From: Methylopila henanensis | GTDB taxonomy: Bacteria; Pseudomonadota; Alphaproteobacteria; Rhizobiales; Methylopilaceae | DNA: 64,000 nucleotides | Reading direction: 5' to 3' | Assembly (NCBI RefSeq): GCF_042681025.1 | Contig: NZ_JBHUER010000007.1 | Location: forward strand, 1-64,000 | Position numbers and translations under genes: made by a program | Part shown: positions 43,111 through 52,507 of the stretch, piece by piece | Position numbering within the stretch: the first letter of the stretch is position 1 | Layout of the letters: the number at the start of each line of letters is the position of its first letter | The notes under the pieces: model-generated | What the model was told of the DNA's origin: nothing | The model's input: only the letters and a program-made list of their open reading frames with translations | Databases searched by the model: none

Positions 43111-44289
43111 TCAGGCGGCCGGACAGGCCCGTGCCGCCGCGGCGGGGGCCGGCCGCGCGCGGGTCGCGACCGCAAGCGCCAAGCCGCCGGCCGCGAGCGC
43201 CGCGGCGGTGAGCGAGACGGTAGGATAGCCGAAGCCGAGCCCGATCACGCCGCCGCCGACCGCGGCGCCGATGGCGTTGCCGAGGTTGAACGCGCCGATG
43301 TTCACCGCGGAGGCGAGGTTCGGCGCGTCGGAGGCGGCGGTCATCACCCGCATCTGCAGCGGCGGCACCAGCGCGAAGGTCGCGACGCCCCACGCGAAGA
43401 TCGTCAGCGCCGCAGGAGCGGGCCAGCGCATCGTCAGCGCGAACAGCGCGAGCAGGAGCCCAAGGCCCGCGAGCGTGACGATCAGCGTGCGGTCGATCGA
43501 GCGGTCCGCGAACACGCCGCCGAGCCAGTTCCCGAGCGTCAGGCCGAGGCCGAAGATCACCAGCATGGCGGTGGTGAAGCCGACGCCGGCTCCGGTCTCC
43601 TGCGCGAGGATCGGGGCGATGTAGGTGAAGACGGTGAACATCGCGCTCGAGCCGATCACCGTCAGCGCGAGCGCGAGCAGCACGTCCCTGCGCTTCAGCA
43701 CCTTGAGCTCGGAGGCGAAGTCGCCGCCCGCGTCCGCCGGAAGGTCGGGGAGCGCGAACCTGAGCGCCGCCATGGTCAGCGCGCCCCAGGCCGCGATGCC
43801 CCAGAACGCCGCGCGCCAGCCGAGCGTCTCGCCGATCCATGGCGCGAGCGGCACGCCGGCGACGTTGGCGAGCGTCAGTCCCATAAACATCGCCGCCACC
43901 GCGCCGGCGCGCCGGTCGGGCGCGACCACGCTCGCCGCGACGATCGACCCGACGCCGAAGAAGGCGCCGTGGTTGAGCGAGGTGATCACGCGCGCCGCCA
44001 TCAGCGTGGCGTAGCCGTCCGCGAGCGCCGACAGCGCGTTGCCGATCGTGAAGATCGCCATCAGCAGGATTAGCAGCGAGCGCCGTCCCATCCGGGCGGT
44101 CGCGAGCGTCATCAGCGGCGCGCCGAGCAGCACGCCGAGCGCATAGGCCGAGACCAGCAGGCCGGCGGTCGGGATCGAGACGCCGAGCCCCTCCGCCATG
44201 TGCGGCAGCAGACCCATCGGCGCGAACTCGGTGATGCCGACGCCGAAGGCGCCGATCGACAGCGCGAGCAGGGGCGGGTTGAGCTTCAT
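43111..44289 (-). CDS. DHA1-type MFS transporter
   Basis: The 392-residue protein has 12 predicted helices. The start LLALSIGAFGVGITEFAPMGLLPHMAEGL is typical of the AraJ/YdhP/NepI-type sugar or nucleoside efflux branch. The conserved loop is TARMGRRSLL, and the second half has a matching loop ADRSIDR. The substrate is unknown. It follows an aldo/keto reductase gene by 13 nt, so the two are co-transcribed. Confidence 0.87.
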   Translation of the reverse strand: MKLNPPLLALSIGAFGVGITEFAPMGLLPHMAEGLGVSIPTAGLLVSAYALGVLLGAPLMTLATARMGRRSLLILLMAIFTIGNALSALADGYATLMAARVITSLNHGAFFGVGSIVAASVVAPDRRAGAVAAMFMGLTLANVAGVPLAPWIGETLGWRAAFWGIAAWGALTMAALRFALPDLPADAGGDFASELKVLKRRDVLLALALTVIGSSAMFTVFTYIAPILAQETGAGVGFTTAMLVIFGLGLTLGNWLGGVFADRSIDRTLIVTLAGLGLLLALFALTMRWPAPAALTIFAWGVATFALVPPLQMRVMTAASDAPNLASAVNIGAFNLGNAIGAAVGGGVIGLGFGYPTVSLTAAALAAGGLALAVATRARPAPAAAARACPAA

Positions 44290-44302
44290 GGAACGGGACT
44301 CC

Positions 44303-45337
44303 TCAGACGATCGGCGGGTTGAGCCGCGCGAAGCCGTCCTGCTGACGGTAGGGGGTGTGGGGGTAAGGCGGGACGACGTCGCTCGAGGCGTCGAGCCGGG
44401 CGACCTGCTCCGGCGTCAGCGACCAGCCCGTTGCGCCAAGATTGTCGCGAAGTTGCGCCTCGTTGCGGGCGCCGATGATGACGGAGGCGACGGTCGGCCG
44501 CCGCAGCAGCCAGTTGATCGCGATCTGCGGCGCGCTGCGCCCGGTCTCCGCCGCGACCGCGTCGAGGGCGTCGACCACCCGGTAGAGCAGTTCGTCGGCG
44601 ACGGGCGGCGCGAAGGCCGCGGTCTCGTGCAGGCGGCTGCCTTCGGGAAGCGGAGCGCCGCGGCGGATCTTCCCCGTCAGCCTCCCCCAGCCGAGCGGGC
44701 TCCAGACCAGCGCGCCGACGCCCTGGTCGAGGCCGAGCGGCATCAGGTCCCACTCATAGGCGCGGCCGACCAGCGAATAGTAGACCTGATGCGCGACGTA
44801 GCGCGGCCAGCCGCGCTGGTCGGCGATCGCCTGCGCCTTCGCAAGCGCCCAGCCGGGATAGTTCGAGACGCCGGCGTAGCGGACCTTGCCCTGCCGCACC
44901 AGCAGGTCGAGCGTCGCGAGGATCTCCTCGGCCGGCGTATGGGCGTCGAAGGCGTGAAGCTGCAGGATGTCGATGCGGTCGGTTCCGAGCCGCCGGAGCG
45001 CGCCTTCGACCGCGCGCGGCAGCCGCTCCCGCGAGGCGCCCCAGTCGCGCGGGCCCTCCCCGGTCGGCAGGCCGGTCTTGGTCGAGATCAGCACGGCGTC
45101 GCGCCGTCCTTTGATCGCTTCGCCGAGAATTTCTTCGGAGGCTCCATCCGAATAGACGTCCGCCGTGTCGAACAGGTCGACGCCGGCCTCGAGGCATATG
45201 TCGACGAACCGGGCGGCTTCCTTCGCGTCGCTGCGGCCCCAGGCGCTGAACAGCGGTCCCTTGCCGCCGAACGTCCCGGCGCCGAAGCTGAGCGCCGGCA
45301 CGGTGAGGCCGGAGTGTCCGAGGCGGCGTCGTTCCAT
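44303..45337 (-). CDS. Aldo/keto reductase
   Basis: The 344-residue TIM-barrel enzyme uses NADPH to reduce aldehydes or ketones. The catalytic residues are Asp and Tyr in FDTADVYSDGASEEILG, Lys in LISTKTG and His in LQLHAFD; the nucleotide-binding end has IIGARNEAQLRDNLGA. It groups with the AKR11/AKR12-like subfamilies of broad specificity. It is divergent from a LysR gene, which probably regulates it together with the MFS gene downstream. Confidence 0.9.
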   Translation of the reverse strand: MERRRLGHSGLTVPALSFGAGTFGGKGPLFSAWGRSDAKEAARFVDICLEAGVDLFDTADVYSDGASEEILGEAIKGRRDAVLISTKTGLPTGEGPRDWGASRERLPRAVEGALRRLGTDRIDILQLHAFDAHTPAEEILATLDLLVRQGKVRYAGVSNYPGWALAKAQAIADQRGWPRYVAHQVYYSLVGRAYEWDLMPLGLDQGVGALVWSPLGWGRLTGKIRRGAPLPEGSRLHETAAFAPPVADELLYRVVDALDAVAAETGRSAPQIAINWLLRRPTVASVIIGARNEAQLRDNLGATGWSLTPEQVARLDASSDVVPPYPHTPYRQQDGFARLNPPIV

Positions 45338-45438
45338 GGCGAGATTTCCCTGATATCCTGTCCTGCGCACAAATGGACGACCGCGTTCGCGCTGTTTAGC
45401 CTGTGTCCGCGTCAATCACCTTTGCGCTGGAGGAACAG

Positions 45439-46383
45439 ATGGCCCGTGAGAGGGTCAACCGCGCCGCCGAGATGGAGGTGTTCGCGGCCGTCGTCGAGCG
45501 CGGCGGCTTCTCGGCCGCGGGACGGGTGCTGGGTCTGTCGCCCTCGGCCGTGAGCCGCATCGTCGCGAGCGTCGAGCGGCGGCTGGGCGTCCGCCTCGTC
45601 ATCCGCACGACCCGCGCTCTCGCGGTCACGCCGGAAGGCGAGGCCTATCACCGCGCCGCCCGCCGCATCCTGAACGACCTCGCGCACGCCGAGCACGCGA
45701 TCTGCAATCAGGGCGCCCCGCGCGGGCGATTGCGGGTGAGCGCGACCCTCTCGTTCGGACGGCGCTACATCGTCCCGCTGCTGGGGGAGTTTCTGGACCG
45801 TTATCCGGACATCCTTGTGGACGTCAGCGTGACGGACGCGGTGATCGATCTGGTGGAGGAGCGCGCCGACGTCGCGATCCGCATCGGCCCGCTTCCCGAC
45901 AGCGCGCTGATGGCGCGGCGGCTCGGCGAAAGCCCGCGCGTCATCGTCGCCTCGCCGGCGTACCTCGTCCGCCATGGCGAGCCGCGACGCCCCGAGGATC
46001 TGGCGGGGCATCGCTGCATCGGCTTCAACTTCCGGCGCGCGGAGCCCAACTGGCCGTTCCGGCGTGATGGCGAGACCTTCGACCTCGCCATCCGGCCGGC
46101 GATCGAAGCCAACAACGGCGACACCGTCCTGCAGCTCGCGCTCGACGGTGTCGGCCTCGCGCGGGTCGGCCGCTTCGTCGCCGAGGAGGACATCGCGGCG
46201 GGGCGCCTCGTCGAGGTGCTCGCGGACTTCAACCCCGGCGACGTCGAGCCGTTCCACGCGCTTTATCTCGGCGGGGCGACCGTGCCGGCGCGGGTGCGCG
46301 TGTTCATCGACTTCATGGCGGCGCGGCTCGTCGGAACGTCACGCGCCGCTGCGTCGCCACTGGACCATTCTCCGAAACAGTGA
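45439..46383 (+). CDS. LysR-family transcriptional regulator
   Basis: The 314-residue protein has an N-terminal helix-turn-helix (AEMEVFAAVVERGGFSAAGRVLGLSPSAVSRIVASVERRLG) and a substrate-binding domain with RLRVSATLSFGRRYIVPLL, as in the CrgA/DmlR-like group. ATG at 45439 is preceded by a strong GGAGGAA. It lies between a divergent reductase/MFS unit and a downstream glyoxalase/hydrolase pair; these suggest control of electrophile or quinone detoxification. Confidence 0.88.
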   Translation: MARERVNRAAEMEVFAAVVERGGFSAAGRVLGLSPSAVSRIVASVERRLGVRLVIRTTRALAVTPEGEAYHRAARRILNDLAHAEHAICNQGAPRGRLRVSATLSFGRRYIVPLLGEFLDRYPDILVDVSVTDAVIDLVEERADVAIRIGPLPDSALMARRLGESPRVIVASPAYLVRHGEPRRPEDLAGHRCIGFNFRRAEPNWPFRRDGETFDLAIRPAIEANNGDTVLQLALDGVGLARVGRFVAEEDIAAGRLVEVLADFNPGDVEPFHALYLGGATVPARVRVFIDFMAARLVGTSRAAASPLDHSPKQ

Positions 46384-46482
46384 TTTTCGATTGTTTCCGT
46401 TTAATATCTCAGCGCGGCGCGTACTTTCGTTCAAGCGAAATCGGCGTCCCGAGGTCGGGGCCCATCGAACGGAGTTCTCGCC

Positions 46483-47415
46483 ATGAGCGGCGCAGCCCTT
46501 CACCACGTCACCGCGATCAGCGGGCCCGCACGCCGGAACCTCGGCTTCCACACAGGGGTCCTGGGCCTGCGCCTCGTCAAGAAGACCGTGAACTTCGACG
46601 ATCCCGGCACCTACCATCTCTACTACGGCGACGCCGCAGGGCGGCCGGGTTCGGTGCTGACCTTCTTCCCGTGGGACCATGTCGCCCCGGGGCGGGTCGG
46701 CGTCGGCGAGACCTCGCAGACCGCGTTCCGCGTGCCCCGCGGCTCGATCGGATGGTGGGCCCAGCGCTTCGTGGAGGCCGGGGTCCCCCACGAGAACCCT
46801 GTCGTGCGCTTCGGCGAGACCGTGCTCGCCTTCAAGGACCCGGACGGCCTGTCGCTGGCCCTGGTCGGCGTCGAGGGCGCGGAGGCCGAGGAGGCCTGGG
46901 ACGGAGGTCCGGTTCCGGCCGAGCACGCCATCCGCGGCTTCCATGGCGTGACGCTGCTGCTCGACAAGGCGGAGGCGACGGCGGCAGTGCTCACGGGCGT
47001 GTTCGGCCACCGCGAGGTCGGGCGGGAGGGGAACGTCGTCCGCTACAGCGCCGGCGAGGAAGGCTACGGCCGCTTCGTCGACCTGCGCGAGGTCGGCGGC
47101 TTCCTGAGAGGGCGGCCGGGCGGCGGCAGCGTGCACCACATCGCGTTCCGGGCGGCCGACGACGCCGCCCAGGCCGAGATGGTCCGCAAGCTCGTAGAGG
47201 AGCACGGGCTCGGCGTGACGGAGCAGAAGGACCGCAACTACTTCCGGTCCGTCTACTTCCGCGAGCCCGGCGGCGTGCTGTTCGAGATCGCGACCGACGA
47301 GCCCGGCTTCGCCGCGGACGAGCCGGCCGAGCGTCTCGGCGAGGCGCTGAAGCTGCCCCCGTTCCTCGAGCCCCTGCGCCCGCGGATCGAAGAGCGGCTG
47401 CCCGCCCTCGGGTGA
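46483..47415 (+). CDS. Ring-cleaving dioxygenase-like VOC-fold protein (MhqO type)
   Basis: The 310-residue protein consists of two VOC (glyoxalase/extradiol dioxygenase) modules. Metal-site candidates are His in LHHVTAIS, His in VHHIAFRA and Glu in GVLFEIATDEPGF. The opening GAALHHVTAISGPARRNLGFHTGVLGLRLVKKTVNFDDP is that of the Bacillus MhqO/YkcA group, linked to methylhydroquinone resistance. It is followed by an alpha/beta hydrolase, the same pairing as mhqO-mhqD. The spacer before it (46384-46482) is AT-rich and likely holds its promoter. Confidence 0.85.
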   Translation: MSGAALHHVTAISGPARRNLGFHTGVLGLRLVKKTVNFDDPGTYHLYYGDAAGRPGSVLTFFPWDHVAPGRVGVGETSQTAFRVPRGSIGWWAQRFVEAGVPHENPVVRFGETVLAFKDPDGLSLALVGVEGAEAEEAWDGGPVPAEHAIRGFHGVTLLLDKAEATAAVLTGVFGHREVGREGNVVRYSAGEEGYGRFVDLREVGGFLRGRPGGGSVHHIAFRAADDAAQAEMVRKLVEEHGLGVTEQKDRNYFRSVYFREPGGVLFEIATDEPGFAADEPAERLGEALKLPPFLEPLRPRIEERLPALG

Positions 47416-47421
47416 GAATGT

Positions 47422-47451
47422 CCGCCTGCGCCCCCGACGGGACGCAGGCGG
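47422..47451 (+). repeat. Hairpin between the MhqO- and MhqD-like genes
   Basis: CCGCCTGCG (47422-47430) and CGCAGGCGG (47443-47451) form a 9-bp perfect stem with a 12-nt loop, 7 nt after the stop of the upstream gene. CTCCCCTTAG follows, without a real T-run. It may reduce read-through into the hydrolase gene. Confidence 0.55.
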
Positions 47452-47491
47452 CTCCCCTTAGACCCCAGACCAGACTTCATGGAGCTTCGCC

Positions 47492-48136
47492 ATGGCCGCG
47501 CGTGAGCTGTCCTTCGTCCATCTGTTCCGTCCCGCGACCGTCGCAGGCCTGCCCCCCGTGCTGCTTCTTCATGGCACGGGCGGTGACGAGACCGACCTGA
47601 TCGGGCTCGGGGCGGCGGTCGCGCCGGGCGCGGCCCTGCTATCGCCCAGAGGCCAGGTTCTCGAGAACGGCATGCCGCGCTTCTTCCGGCGGCTGGCCGA
47701 AGGCGTGTTCGACGAGGCTGACCTCCGCCGCAGGGCCGGCGACCTCGCCAGCTTCGTGGGCGAGGCGCGGGCCGCCTACGGGATCGGCGCGCCGGTCGCT
47801 CTCGGCTTCTCGAACGGCGCGAACATTGCGGCCGCTGTGCGGCTGCTGCATCCGGGCGTCCTGTCCGGCGCGATCATGCTGCGCGGGATGGTTCCGCTCG
47901 AGACGCCCGCCGCGGCGGCGCGCGTCCCGACGCCGGCGCTGCTGGTCTCGGGCGAGCGCGACCCGATCGTTCCCGCCGCCAACGCCGCCCGCCTCGCCGC
48001 GATGCTCGAGGAGGCCGGCGGCCCGGTCGAGCATCGAGTCCTGCCGACCAGCCACGGCGTCACCAACCTTGACGTCCAGTTCGCGACGGACTGGTACGCG
48101 CGCGAGGCGAGCCGGCCCGAAACGCTGGGGGCATGA
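47492..48136 (+). CDS. Alpha/beta hydrolase, carboxylesterase/phospholipase type (MhqD-like)
   Basis: The 214-residue hydrolase has the catalytic Ser in the nucleophile elbow ALGFSNGANIAAAV, Asp in SGERDPIVPAAN and His in LPTSHGVTNLD. The oxyanion loop is LLHGTGGDE. The size and motifs match the YodD/MhqD branch of the phospholipase/carboxylesterase family. It follows the VOC-fold gene with a 76-nt spacer and is probably part of the same quinone-response unit. Confidence 0.87.
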   Translation: MAARELSFVHLFRPATVAGLPPVLLLHGTGGDETDLIGLGAAVAPGAALLSPRGQVLENGMPRFFRRLAEGVFDEADLRRRAGDLASFVGEARAAYGIGAPVALGFSNGANIAAAVRLLHPGVLSGAIMLRGMVPLETPAAAARVPTPALLVSGERDPIVPAANAARLAAMLEEAGGPVEHRVLPTSHGVTNLDVQFATDWYAREASRPETLGA

Positions 48137-48143
48137 TCCTGAG

Positions 48144-48163
48144 CGGGCGGGGGCGCCCGCCCG
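48144..48163. terminator. Bidirectional terminator between the hydrolase and phytochrome genes
   Basis: CGGGCGGG (48144-48151) and CCCGCCCG (48156-48163) form an 8-bp perfect GC stem with a 4-nt loop, followed by TTCCTCAG. It sits between two convergent genes. Confidence 0.6.
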
Positions 48164-48167
48164 TTCC

Positions 48168-50720
48168 TCAGACGATCAGGTCCTGCAGCACCCGGGCGAC
48201 GCCCTCGATCGTGTAGGGCTTCTGGATCACCGTGCGATGCTGATGCTCCGCCGGCAGCATCGCCTGCTCGCCATAGCCCGTCGCGAACAGGAACGGCACA
48301 TCGAGCTCGTCGAGGCGATCGGCGACGGTGAAGCTGGTCTGGTCCCCGAGGTTGATGTCCAGCACGGCGACGGTCGGGGGCTTGGCGTCGATCAGATCGA
48401 GCGCGCCCTCCACCGTCGATGCCGTTGCGACCTCTGCGCCGAGCCGGCCAAGGATGTCCTCGGCGTCGAGCGCGATGATGAGGCTGTCCTCCACAAGCAG
48501 CGCGTTGTGGCCGGCGAGGAACGCCGCCGGGGCGTTCGTCGGATGCGACGGCGAATGACGGGGATACCGGATAGCGATGGGCGCAGGCGGGCCCGCCCTG
48601 TCCGAGACGTGGCGCGCGGGGATCAGGAACCGCGCCGTCAGGCCGTCCTTCGCATAGTCGACGTCGGCCTGCCCGCCGAGGTCGTACGGAACCGAACGCC
48701 CGATGATCGTGGTGCCGAACCCCTTGCGGGTCGGAGGCTCGACCGGCGGTCCGCCGCGCTCGCGCCACTCGAACGAGAGGCCGCCGTCCTCGGTGCGGGA
48801 CCACGAGATGTCGACGTGGCCGCCGTCCGACAGGCTGCCGTACTTGGTCGAGTTCGTGATCAGCTCGTGCACGACCAGCGCCATCGTGGAATAGGCCTGC
48901 GGGTTCAGCATCACCGGCTCGCCCGAAACGTGCACGCCGTTGTCGGCGGCGTCCAGGAACGCCTGCGCCTCCGCGTCGATCAGGGCGCGGATGGGCGCCG
49001 GGCCCCAATGATCGTCGGTGATCTGGTTGTGCGCCCGCGCCAGCGCGTGGATGCGGCCGTCGACAAGGCTGACGAAGTCCTCGATCCTGTCCGAGGACGG
49101 TTTGGCCTGCCGGATCAGGCCGCGGATCACGCCGAGAATGTTGCGGACGCGGTGGTTGAGCTCGGCGATCAGCAGCTCCTGCTTGCGGGCCGCCCGGTCG
49201 CGTTCGGCGCTGGCCTCGCCGGCGAGACGGAGCACGACCTCGATCAGCGTGGCTCGCAGGGTCTCTGCCACCCGGATTTCCGGGGGCGTGAAGGGCCGAC
49301 TGTGTCCTTTCACGAGCTGCATCCACTCCGCGAAGCTCTCACGGGGCGTCAGGCGCGGCCCGTTCGGGCCATAGGTCACCGGCTTGTGGGGATCGCCGGC
49401 CCAGCGGACGGAGCGCTCCATCTCGCCGCGGAACAGGATGACGTAGTCCCGTGGCGACCGGGATATCGGGATCGCGAGCATGCCCGCCGCCTTGTCCGCG
49501 AACTCCTCGGCGCCGGGAACGAGCGAGGCGATGTGGTCGGTGGCGAACACCCGGCCGGCGGCCGTGGTGTTGAGCGTCCGCACGATGCGGGTGAACGCGT
49601 CGGTTGAAGGGGTCACGCCGGAAAAGGCGTAGGCGCCGTTGATCCACACGCCCACGCCCTCGGCCGGAATGACGTGGGTCAGCACGCCGGCGAGCCATTC
49701 CGGGTCCTTGAGCAGCATCTCGTTCGTCGCGACCGCGCCGAGAAGCTGGTCGGAGACGTCGCGCGCCTGCCGCTCGTAAGCCATCACCTCCTTGCGCTCG
49801 CGGCCCTCGAGCCGCATCGAGTACATCTGGACGAACAGCTCGCAGACCGACCGGACCTCGAAGCTCGGCGACTTCGGCGAATAGTGATGGCAGGCGAACA
49901 GCCCCCAGAGCTCGCCGTCGACGAGGATCGAGATCGACATGGAGGCGCGCACCCCCATGTTCTTGAGATACTCGATGTGGATCGGCGACACCGACCGCAG
50001 GATCGACAGCGAGAGGTCGAGCGTCCGGCCCTTCTCGTCGCGCGCGGGCTGGATGGCGACCGGGGTCGCGTCCACGTCCGCGATGACGCGCAGCAGGTTG
50101 CGCTTGTAGAGCTCGCGGGCCTGAGCGGGAATGTCGCTCGCGGGGTAGTGCAGGCCCTTGAACGATCCGATCCCCGGCTTGCACGTCTCGGCGACCACCT
50201 CGCCCGAGCCGTTTTCCGCGAACCGATAGACCATGACCCGGTCGAAGCCGGTGAGGGCCCGAATCTGACGCGCGCCCTCGGTGTAGAAGGCCGACGCGTC
50301 GTTGACCATCTCGAGCCGCGCGATCATGGCGCGCACGAGGCTTGTGGTGTCGCCATGCCTTGCGGCCGCCGGCTGCGCCTCAATGACGATCTGCCCGCCG
50401 GACAGATGGATCCCGACGTCGAACGGCCCGGCGCGGTCGGTGAGCCTGGTGTCGAACACCTTGTCGACCGCGTTCGGCCCGCGAAGCGTGGTCAGCCGGT
50501 TGCGAAGACTGTGGATGGCCTCGGGCAGAAAGATCTCGTCGAGCGGCCGGCCGATGAGGTCGCCGTCGTCGCCGCCGAGCAGCTCTGCGACGTTGTCCGA
50601 AGCGCGGGCGATGATCCAGTCGAGGGTGAGCGCGAGCAGAAAGCCGATCGGCTGGATCGCGCCGAGCAGGTGGATGGGTTCGCGGTCGCAGTTCGTGAGG
50701 TCGACGTCAGGGGCGTTCAT
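48168..50720 (-). CDS. bphP: Bacteriophytochrome hybrid histidine kinase (PAS-GAF-PHY-HWE kinase-REC)
   Basis: The 850-residue red/far-red photoreceptor has a biliverdin-binding cysteine at Cys11 (NCDREPIHLLGAIQPIG), followed by PAS and GAF domains. The GAF domain has the Pro-Ala-Ser-Asp-Ile-Pro motif (193-198), SPIHIEYLKNMGV with His248, and ACHHYSPK. The PHY domain spans about 315-500. The kinase is HWE/HisKA_2-like (IAELNHRVRNILGVI; WRERGGPPV; GFGTTII). A response-regulator domain at the C-terminus has phospho-acceptor Asp788 (VAVLDINLG). The usual IQPHG is changed to IQPIG. The neighbouring heme oxygenase can supply biliverdin. Confidence 0.93.
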   Translation of the reverse strand: MNAPDVDLTNCDREPIHLLGAIQPIGFLLALTLDWIIARASDNVAELLGGDDGDLIGRPLDEIFLPEAIHSLRNRLTTLRGPNAVDKVFDTRLTDRAGPFDVGIHLSGGQIVIEAQPAAARHGDTTSLVRAMIARLEMVNDASAFYTEGARQIRALTGFDRVMVYRFAENGSGEVVAETCKPGIGSFKGLHYPASDIPAQARELYKRNLLRVIADVDATPVAIQPARDEKGRTLDLSLSILRSVSPIHIEYLKNMGVRASMSISILVDGELWGLFACHHYSPKSPSFEVRSVCELFVQMYSMRLEGRERKEVMAYERQARDVSDQLLGAVATNEMLLKDPEWLAGVLTHVIPAEGVGVWINGAYAFSGVTPSTDAFTRIVRTLNTTAAGRVFATDHIASLVPGAEEFADKAAGMLAIPISRSPRDYVILFRGEMERSVRWAGDPHKPVTYGPNGPRLTPRESFAEWMQLVKGHSRPFTPPEIRVAETLRATLIEVVLRLAGEASAERDRAARKQELLIAELNHRVRNILGVIRGLIRQAKPSSDRIEDFVSLVDGRIHALARAHNQITDDHWGPAPIRALIDAEAQAFLDAADNGVHVSGEPVMLNPQAYSTMALVVHELITNSTKYGSLSDGGHVDISWSRTEDGGLSFEWRERGGPPVEPPTRKGFGTTIIGRSVPYDLGGQADVDYAKDGLTARFLIPARHVSDRAGPPAPIAIRYPRHSPSHPTNAPAAFLAGHNALLVEDSLIIALDAEDILGRLGAEVATASTVEGALDLIDAKPPTVAVLDINLGDQTSFTVADRLDELDVPFLFATGYGEQAMLPAEHQHRTVIQKPYTIEGVARVLQDLIV

Positions 50721-51026
50721 GAAACCTGCGAGACGGGGCCGGGGCGATCGGACAATCGGAAGCAGCGGAAGATGGAGTGATTTGTCCGTTCGGCCAGTGC
50801 CGTTCTGTGGCCGGCGAACCGCCTCCGCGCCATCCATACGCGGGACGTCATGATCGCGGATCACGCCGGCACCCCCGCCGCCGGCCGCGCCGGCCGGCTC
50901 CTGGCCAGCACTAAGGAGGGGGGCTGTGGACGGTCTCGACGGAGAGGCCCCGGACCAAGTCCTCGCCGAACGGGCGGCCTGGGATCGCCCTCTGCGGCTG
51001 GTGGCGCCGTCGGGTGGGGTCGCGTC
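50721..51026. other. 306-bp spacer upstream of bphP
   Basis: No gene is supported here. The stretch should contain the bphP promoter on the minus strand and the end of the heme operon. TGATCGCGGATCA (50850-50862) is a small palindrome. A GC-rich patch GCCGCCGGCCGCGCCGGCC (50876-50897 region) could fold as a terminator for the tonB transcript. No clear promoter consensus was found. Confidence 0.4.
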
Positions 51027-51881
51027 TCAACGGACGCTGAACTGCACGGGAGCCGTGATCGTCCGTCGGGCCTGCGGCGGCGGCGAGGGCACGGGCGAGG
51101 CGCGCCGGACGAGCGCCAGCACGGCCTGGTCGAGCTCGGAATGACCCGACGACCGCACGAGCGAGACCGACAACACGTTGCCCTCGCCGTCGATGCGGAA
51201 CCGGACATAGGCGGTCCCCGTCTCGCCGCGGGCGCGGGCGGCGGAGGGATAGAGCTTGCGCCGCTCCAGATGCGCCATCAGCCGCGCCTGCCATGTCACG
51301 GGGCTTTCGCCGGCGGCGCCTGAGGCGCTTGCGGAGGCGGCGGTGCGGTCCGACAGCGCGACCGGCGCGCTCGCCTGCTGCCGGTCGGCGGAGGCCTGGC
51401 GCGGCGCGCTCGGAGCCGACGGCTGCGCCCGCGGCCTTTTGGGCTTTGGGCGCGGCGCCGGCGCTTCGGCGGTTACGGGGATATCCGGCCGCCCCGTGGG
51501 CAGCGGGACCTCGACCGTCTCGAGCTCCAGCAGGTCCGGCTCGACAGCGTCTTCGGCCGACGCCTCCGCGACCTCTTCGAGCTCCTCCGTCTCCGCGGCG
51601 TCGGGGACCGCGTCCGACCGCGAGGCGGTCGCCGCCTCGGCGGCCTCCGCGAACACTTCGTCCGGCGCGGACTGCTCGGCGTCGGTCGCGATCGCCTCGG
51701 GCAAGGGCGCAAGGTCGATCATGACCGCCGGCGGCGGACCCGAAGGCAGGGCGATCGGCGGAGAGCTCAAGGCCCACCACGCGGCGCCGGCGTGGAGGGC
51801 GACGACGCAGAGCGCGGCCCCCGTCCAGCGCAGGACGCCGTGGTCGCTCGCACTGGCTCCGATCGAAGCCGTCCGACCCAT
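51027..51881 (-). CDS. tonB: TonB-family energy transducer
   Basis: The 284-residue protein has an N-terminal membrane anchor (residues about 17-39), a Glu/Ala- then Pro/Lys/Arg-rich periplasmic spacer (about 55-180) and the C-terminal TonB fold (about 195-284). The C-terminal domain has WQARLMAHLERRKLYPSAARARGETGTAYVRFRID and SSGHSELDQAVLALV. It transmits proton-motive force from ExbB/ExbD to the outer-membrane receptor. No exbB or exbD gene is present here. It begins 3 nt after the heme oxygenase gene and is dedicated to the heme receptor operon. Confidence 0.92.
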   Translation of the reverse strand: MGRTASIGASASDHGVLRWTGAALCVVALHAGAAWWALSSPPIALPSGPPPAVMIDLAPLPEAIATDAEQSAPDEVFAEAAEAATASRSDAVPDAAETEELEEVAEASAEDAVEPDLLELETVEVPLPTGRPDIPVTAEAPAPRPKPKRPRAQPSAPSAPRQASADRQQASAPVALSDRTAASASASGAAGESPVTWQARLMAHLERRKLYPSAARARGETGTAYVRFRIDGEGNVLSVSLVRSSGHSELDQAVLALVRRASPVPSPPPQARRTITAPVQFSVR

Positions 51882-51884
51882 GGC

Positions 51885-52484
51885 TCAGAAGGCTTTCGCC
51901 ACCCGGCCTCGGATGCGGGCGAAGGCGGCCTGCGCGCCGCTTACGGCGCGCGCGGTTCCGGAGGCGTCGAGCGGGGCGGCGTCGAGCGCTGCGGCGAATG
52001 TGCGCCAGCTCAGGCCCCGCCCCTCGGCCGCGGGCGCCAGATGCCGCGCGCCGAAGCTTTCGGACAGGCCAAGCCTCGCCGCCTGCTTGAGCAGGAACGC
52101 CGCGCCCAGATTGGAGCCCTCCGCCACGTAGAGCCAGCCGAGCGCCTCGGCGATGTCGCGGCTCTCGCCATGGACGAAGGCGGGAGCGTCGGCATCCTCC
52201 CGGGGCGGCAGACCGAGATCGGCCAGGTCCTGAACGATCAGGGGCAGACGCCGGAGCGCAGGCAGGCCCGGAAGGAGCCGGATCAGTTCCAGGTCGCCGT
52301 AGACCGCGTCGATGTCCCGGTGGAAGGCGCGCTGCACGTCGAGGAACCGGCCATAGAGGTCGAGGTTCACGAACGGCCGCCCCGCCATGATCGCGGCGTC
52401 CAGTTCCTCGTGCTGCGCGGCGGTGTCCGCTTTCAGCCGTTTCGAGAGACCCTCCGCGGGTCGCGACAGATCTATTGCCGTCAT
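51885..52484 (-). CDS. Biliverdin-producing heme oxygenase (BphO/HemO type)
   Basis: The 199-residue all-helical protein resembles bacterial heme oxygenases. The proximal His is probably in the N-terminal AAQHEELDAAI, and the distal-helix region is LGWLYVAEGSNLGAAFLLKQA, with the GSNLGA glycine-containing stretch and the following GRGLSW. It opens heme to biliverdin, iron and CO. ATG at 52484 is preceded by AAGGGAGA. It lies between the heme receptor and tonB, and the phytochrome gene follows 1.1 kb downstream, so biliverdin made here may serve as its chromophore. Confidence 0.87.
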   Translation of the reverse strand: MTAIDLSRPAEGLSKRLKADTAAQHEELDAAIMAGRPFVNLDLYGRFLDVQRAFHRDIDAVYGDLELIRLLPGLPALRRLPLIVQDLADLGLPPREDADAPAFVHGESRDIAEALGWLYVAEGSNLGAAFLLKQAARLGLSESFGARHLAPAAEGRGLSWRTFAAALDAAPLDASGTARAVSGAQAAFARIRGRVAKAF

Positions 52485-52507
52485 CTCTGATCTCCCTTGC
52501 GCCGACG

